The position numbers were made by a program, and so were the translations under genes. Positions 6,562 through 9,277 of a DNA stretch of 9,277 nucleotides are shown piece after piece (position 1 is the stretch's first letter; the number at the start of each line of letters is the position of its first letter). The stretch covers positions 1 to 9,277 of the forward strand of contig JASLDF010000052.1 of the NCBI GenBank assembly GCA_030151635.1. Direction: 5' to 3'. The notes below the pieces were generated by a model. The model made no database searches. It saw only the letters and a list, made by a program, of their open reading frames with translations, and had not been told where the DNA came from. The DNA comes from Bacteroides sp. (lineage in GTDB: Bacteria; Bacteroidota; Bacteroidia; Bacteroidales; Bacteroidaceae).

Positions 6562-7332
6562 TTTGTCTTTACTTTTATCTTTTAAATCTCCCAATGGATA
6601 GTATGGAAACATGTTTTCCTCCATCCATTTATTTGATTGTGCAGGAGTCATTTTCCAACCCGATGAGCATGTTGAAACAATTTCAACTAGGTTTGAACCT
6701 TTACCTTCCATTGAGTTAGTAAATGCTTTTTTAATGGCTCTTTCTGCTTTCTTTATAGCACCAACAGTATGTACAGATTGTCTTGTAACATAGGCAGTAC
6801 CTTCAAGTTGAGCAGCAATCTCTGTCATTTTTAGTGGGTAACCATGTTGCTCCACATCACGTCCTGTAGGACAAGTAGCTGTTGGCATTCCTAACAAAGT
6901 TGTTGGAGCCATCTGCCCACCAGTCATTCCATATATTCCATTGTTTATGAATATAATGGTGATGTTTTCACCACGATTTAGTGCATGAATTGTTTCGGCA
7001 GTACCAATACAAGCTAAGTCACCATCACCCTGATAAGTGAAGACCAAGCGGTCTGGCCATAATCTTTTAATTGCTGAAGCCAATGCTGGTGCACGACCAT
7101 GAGCAGCTTCTTGCCAGTCTATGTCGATGTAGTTGTAGATAAATACGGCACACCCTACAGGAGAGATACCTATTGATTTATTTTCAAGTCCCATCTCTTT
7201 AATCACATTTGCTACAAGTTTATGAACAACTCCATGGCTACAGCCAGGGCAATAGTGCATATCATTATCATTCATCAGCTCGGGCTTCTGATAAACTAAA
7301 TTTTCCGGTTTAATTATGTCTTTTACTTCCAT
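6559..7332 (-). CDS. 2-oxoacid:ferredoxin oxidoreductase, beta (thiamine-pyrophosphate-binding) subunit
   Basis: A 257-residue cytosolic catalytic subunit carrying the TPP pyrophosphate/Mg site. Visible motifs are CPGCSHG (28-34), the HGR of the catalytic pocket (78-80), the TPP signature GDGDLACIG (102-110), and INNGIYGMTGGQ (129-140), whose paired asparagines complete the GDG-x(~27)-NN Mg-diphosphate motif. The length is typical of free beta subunits. With the alpha subunit it decarboxylates the 2-oxoacid and passes electrons towards the ferredoxin subunit. The gene starts 14 bases after the stop of the small membrane protein gene and its stop overlaps the ribosome-binding site of the gamma gene, so all are one transcript. 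Related pyruvate, indolepyruvate and 2-oxoglutarate enzymes share these motifs; the VOR/KOR group is supported mainly by the alpha subunit and gene order. Confidence 0.92.
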   Translation of the reverse strand: MEVKDIIKPENLVYQKPELMNDNDMHYCPGCSHGVVHKLVANVIKEMGLENKSIGISPVGCAVFIYNYIDIDWQEAAHGRAPALASAIKRLWPDRLVFTYQGDGDLACIGTAETIHALNRGENITIIFINNGIYGMTGGQMAPTTLLGMPTATCPTGRDVEQHGYPLKMTEIAAQLEGTAYVTRQSVHTVGAIKKAERAIKKAFTNSMEGKGSNLVEIVSTCSSGWKMTPAQSNKWMEENMFPYYPLGDLKDKSKDK

Positions 7333-7346
7333 AAGAATAGGATGTA

Positions 7347-7514
7347 TTAATTGGTAAATCGAATAATAAACTCAAGGACCTTAACAAAAATTGCAGCTCC
7401 ACAAATGTAAATAAATAGCTGAAAATCATCGGCTACGAAATAGGTTATTACGGCAGCTACAGCTCCAACTAGAAATATGATGTTTAATATAGATCTTAAT
7501 TTATGCGGTGTCAT
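7347..7514 (-). CDS. Small two-helix membrane protein inside the oxidoreductase operon (unrecognised)
   Basis: A complete 55-codon reading frame fills the gap between the alpha and beta subunit genes, 24 bases after the first and 14 bases before the second. It starts MTPHKLRSIL, with a basic N-terminus, then has a hydrophobic segment at about residues 11-28, a short acidic turn (ADD, 28-30), and a second hydrophobic segment at about 32-51 ending in basic IRFTN. This predicts a helical hairpin in the inner membrane with both ends in the cytoplasm. The purine-rich AAAAGAGAAA lies a few bases before the ATG. I do not recognise the family. Its position suggests an accessory or membrane-tethering role for the oxidoreductase, which is inference only. 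Tight packing in the operon and clean topology support it as a real gene. Confidence 0.72.
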   Translation of the reverse strand: MTPHKLRSILNIIFLVGAVAAVITYFVADDFQLFIYICGAAIFVKVLEFIIRFTN

Positions 7515-7538
7515 TTTGTTAATTTCTCTTTTATTATA

Positions 7539-8624
7539 TTATCCAATAAGTTTAGTTTTGATAGCGTTTACGATTTCGTCTGGACTTGGTACAATACCTC
7601 CCAAACGTCCGAAATGGTCAACATGAATACGTCCATTAACAGCTAGTTTAATGTCTTCAACCATCTGTCCTGCATTCAATTCAACCGAAAGGAAACCTTT
7701 CACTTTATCGGCATAATCGCTGATAATTTTAGTAGGGAAAGGCCAAAGTGTAATTGGACGAATAAGCCCTACTTTAATTCCTTCCTTACGAGCTATCTCA
7801 ATTGCTTTTTGACTGATTCTAGCCATTGCACCAAACGCTACAATAAGGTATTCTGCATCATCGCAGTACAACTCTTCATATCTCACTTCATTTTCTTCAA
7901 TTACTTTGTATTTTTCTTGGAATGAGATGTTCTTCTTTTCCATTTCTGAAGATTGAAGCTCTAGTGACGTGATGATATTTGGTTTCCCGCCTTTATGTTT
8001 TCCTGTTGTTGCCCAAGGACAACGTGCAATAACCTCTTCATCAGTAAGTCTGGTTTGTTGTTCAGGAAGAACTAATTTTTCCATCATTTGTCCAACAACA
8101 CCATCTGCTAGCATCATTACAGGGTTTCTATATTTGAAAGCTAGTTCAAAACCTAAACCTACGAAATCTGCCATTTCTTGTACAGATGCAGGTGCTAATG
8201 TTATTAAACGGTAGTCGCCATGTCCACCACCTTTTACAGTTTGGAAATAATCGGCTTGGCTAGGTTGGATTGTTCCTAAACCAGGACCACCACGCATAAC
8301 ATTCACAATTAAACAAGGAAGTTCTGCACCTGCGATGTAAGAAATTCCTTCTTGTTTTAAGCTGATGCCAGGACTAGAAGATGATGTCATAACCATCTTT
8401 CCACTTCCCGCACCACCATAAACCATATTTATGGCAGCAACTTCACTTTCAGCTTGTAGAACAACCATTCCAGATGTTTTCCAAGGTTGAAGTTCTGCTA
8501 ATGTTTCTAGTACTTCAGATTGAGGAGTAATAGGATAGCCAAAATAGCCATCTACACCGTAGCGAATTGCAGCATGTGCAATTGCTTCGTTACCCTTCAT
8601 TAAAACGACTTCTTTTTTTGCCAT
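7539..8624 (-). CDS. vorB: 2-oxoacid:ferredoxin oxidoreductase, alpha subunit (VorB-like)
   Basis: A 361-residue cytosolic subunit with the alpha-subunit domain order: a TPP-pyrimidine-binding domain (about residues 1-190) and a C-terminal transketolase-C-like domain (about 250-355). Key segments are GYPITPQSE (29-37), QAESEVAAI (57-65) with the cofactor-activating glutamate region, TSSSSPGISL (80-89), and RGGPGLGTIQPSQADY (111-126). The sequence closely resembles the Bacteroides protein usually named 3-methyl-2-oxobutanoate dehydrogenase subunit VorB, which would convert branched-chain 2-oxoacids plus CoA to branched acyl-CoA, CO2 and reduced ferredoxin. That name is by homology; 2-oxoglutarate remains an alternative substrate. 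The gene follows the ferredoxin gene after 16 bases and precedes the small membrane protein gene. No Shine-Dalgarno sequence is seen. Confidence 0.9.
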   Translation of the reverse strand: MAKKEVVLMKGNEAIAHAAIRYGVDGYFGYPITPQSEVLETLAELQPWKTSGMVVLQAESEVAAINMVYGGAGSGKMVMTSSSSPGISLKQEGISYIAGAELPCLIVNVMRGGPGLGTIQPSQADYFQTVKGGGHGDYRLITLAPASVQEMADFVGLGFELAFKYRNPVMMLADGVVGQMMEKLVLPEQQTRLTDEEVIARCPWATTGKHKGGKPNIITSLELQSSEMEKKNISFQEKYKVIEENEVRYEELYCDDAEYLIVAFGAMARISQKAIEIARKEGIKVGLIRPITLWPFPTKIISDYADKVKGFLSVELNAGQMVEDIKLAVNGRIHVDHFGRLGGIVPSPDEIVNAIKTKLIG

Positions 8625-8640
8625 ATCTTAATGTATCTTT

Positions 8641-8868
8641 TTATTCTGATTTAACTCGATATACCGAAATGCATCCATCAGGGCAAACAAGCGCGCAACT
8701 TGTACATCCTGTACATGCCTCTTTTACAATGGGCTGAGCATAGTTATAGCCCCTCATGTTTACCTCTTTTCCTAGAGATATTACATCGAAAGGGCAGGCT
8801 ACTACGCACAGATTACACCCCTTACAACGTTCCGTATTCACTACGATTGCGCCTCTCATTTTTGCCAT
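8641..8868 (-). CDS. Two-cluster [4Fe-4S] ferredoxin, delta subunit of the 2-oxoacid oxidoreductase (VorC-like)
   Basis: From the preferred start this is a 75-residue ferredoxin-like electron-transfer subunit. It has two complete CxxCxxCxxxCP motifs: RCKGCNLCVVACP and ACTGCTSCALVCP, each binding one [4Fe-4S] cluster, and an extra cysteine four residues after the second motif. It should carry electrons from the TPP site to free ferredoxin. The frame has three close ATGs (at 8874, 8868 and 8859). The one at 8868, giving MAKMRGAIVV, fits how I recall related proteins beginning, so it is preferred; the 8874 start adds only Met-His and would lie four bases from the TPR stop. The order delta-alpha-beta-gamma is that of the VOR/KOR class. 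Confidence 0.9.
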   Translation of the reverse strand: MAKMRGAIVVNTERCKGCNLCVVACPFDVISLGKEVNMRGYNYAQPIVKEACTGCTSCALVCPDGCISVYRVKSE

Positions 8869-8878
8869 ATGCATTTAT

Positions 8879-9157
8879 TTATTGGTTGAACATATCTTTA
8901 TTGAAAAACTCTAAAATATCTATGATCATCTTTCTCATCTTTATAGCATCACTGTTGGGGTTGATATCAATGGCCAATTGAAAGTTGTTTAATGCTTCTT
9001 TCCAATTGGTTTGTTTCTGATATGCCTTTCCTAGTAAAATATAAATAGTTTCCTGATCGGTAGTTTCCGACAGTCTGTGAGATAGGTAGTCTATTGACTC
9101 TTGAATCTTACCTTGTCTAATATTTTCCTCAATTTGAGCACGTTCTTGCTCATTCAT
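8879..9157 (-). CDS. Small TPR-repeat protein leading the oxidoreductase operon
   Basis: A 92-residue protein with no signal peptide, so probably cytosolic. Residues 36-69 form one near-ideal tetratricopeptide repeat: Leu42-Gly43, Tyr46, Ala55, Phe59, Ala62 and Pro67 occupy the consensus positions 7, 8, 11, 20, 24, 27 and 32. The preceding helices (IREGK/IDYL-type pattern, 13-30) look like a degenerate repeat, and the C-terminal 20 residues a capping helix ending in hydrophobic/aromatic residues. It has no catalytic motif. As first gene of the operon, with its stop only a few bases from the ferredoxin start, it may help assemble or scaffold the complex; this is inference. I recall small TPR genes before ferredoxin-vorB in other Bacteroidales, but cannot verify it here. 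Confidence 0.8.
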   Translation of the reverse strand: MNEQERAQIEENIRQGKIQESIDYLSHRLSETTDQETIYILLGKAYQKQTNWKEALNNFQLAIDINPNSDAIKMRKMIIDILEFFNKDMFNQ

Positions 9158-9185
9158 AGGTAATTGTTTTAATATTGGTTAAAAT

Positions 9186-9216
9186 CAAAGATAATTTTTA
9201 TTTTGATAAGTAGAAA
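9186..9216 (-). promoter_or_regulatory. Bacteroidota-type promoter of the oxidoreductase operon
   Basis: On the minus strand the -7 box TATCTTTG (9186-9193) matches TAnnTTTG exactly. TTTC (9213-9216), one base off the -33 consensus TTTG, lies upstream with a 19-base spacer, the usual distance for the primary sigma factor of this phylum. Transcription would start around 9179-9182, giving a leader of about 22-25 bases before the TPR start codon. The remaining AT-rich DNA to the window end (9217-9277) shows no gene or further site that I can support. Confidence 0.6.
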
Positions 9217-9277
9217 TTTGTAGCCTTTAAATTAGCAGAAAAAAAAGATTAATTATTATTTCTACACTAAATATTAA

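Noticed and set aside
6378..6719. A 113-codon plus-strand reading frame opposite the gamma and beta subunit genes
   Set aside because: It lies wholly antisense to two well-identified subunits and their operon junction, has no recognisable domain or promoter, and is a shadow of the coding bias.
8700..8981. A 93-codon plus-strand reading frame opposite the ferredoxin and TPR genes
   Set aside because: Antisense to two convincing genes. The apparent hydrophobic stretch comes from reading codons of the ferredoxin and TPR helices backwards.
1..9277. Mobile element, phage, CRISPR or defence island
   Set aside because: There is no transposase, integrase, long terminal inverted repeat, spaced repeat array or toxin/nuclease gene, and base composition and gene style look uniform throughout.

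Overview
The window is an AT-rich stretch of about 9.3 kb from a Bacteroidota genome, most likely an anaerobic Bacteroidales or Marinilabiliales type. Three things point there: Porin_10-like and OmpP1/FadL-like outer-membrane proteins, a four-subunit ferredoxin-dependent 2-oxoacid oxidoreductase, and two close matches to the Bacteroidota -7 promoter box (TAnnTTTG) combined with a general lack of Shine-Dalgarno sequences. There are no rRNA or tRNA genes, no mobile elements and no CRISPR arrays. It reads as ordinary core chromosome.

Layout. At the left edge, on the plus strand, is the 3' part of an OmpP1/FadL-like outer-membrane transport protein. It ends at a strong terminator, and a second hairpin lies in the same convergent gap. 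Everything else is on the minus strand, in three transcription units described here from right to left. (1) The energy-metabolism operon (about 9216 down to 5944) starts at a good Bacteroidota promoter. It encodes a small TPR protein, a two-cluster ferredoxin subunit, the alpha subunit (VorB-like), an unlisted 55-residue two-helix membrane protein, the TPP-binding beta subunit and the gamma subunit, and ends at a 13-bp perfect-stem terminator. (2) The envelope pair (about 5894 to 2863) is a Porin_10-like beta-barrel followed, with directly abutting stop and start codons, by a membrane-anchored periplasmic solute-binding domain resembling the N-terminal half of MltF. It also ends at a hairpin terminator. 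(3) The last pair (2773 to 1299) is a Gfo/Idh/MocA oxidoreductase followed by a GuaD-type guanine deaminase.

How they work together. The operon in unit 1 should encode an enzyme that oxidatively decarboxylates a 2-oxoacid (branched-chain 2-oxoacid or 2-oxoglutarate; the substrate cannot be settled from sequence) to an acyl-CoA and reduces ferredoxin. The TPR and small membrane proteins are candidate accessory, assembly or membrane-tethering factors. Unit 2 probably links outer-membrane permeability to a periplasmic ligand-binding module. Unit 3 joins a sugar-type dehydrogenase of unknown substrate to purine salvage; the pairing may be only positional.

Nothing here amounts to a clearly new biological system. 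The best leads are the small membrane protein inside the oxidoreductase operon, the MltF-like domain without a transglycosylase domain coupled to a porin, and the single consensus Shine-Dalgarno sequence placed across the beta/gamma junction.
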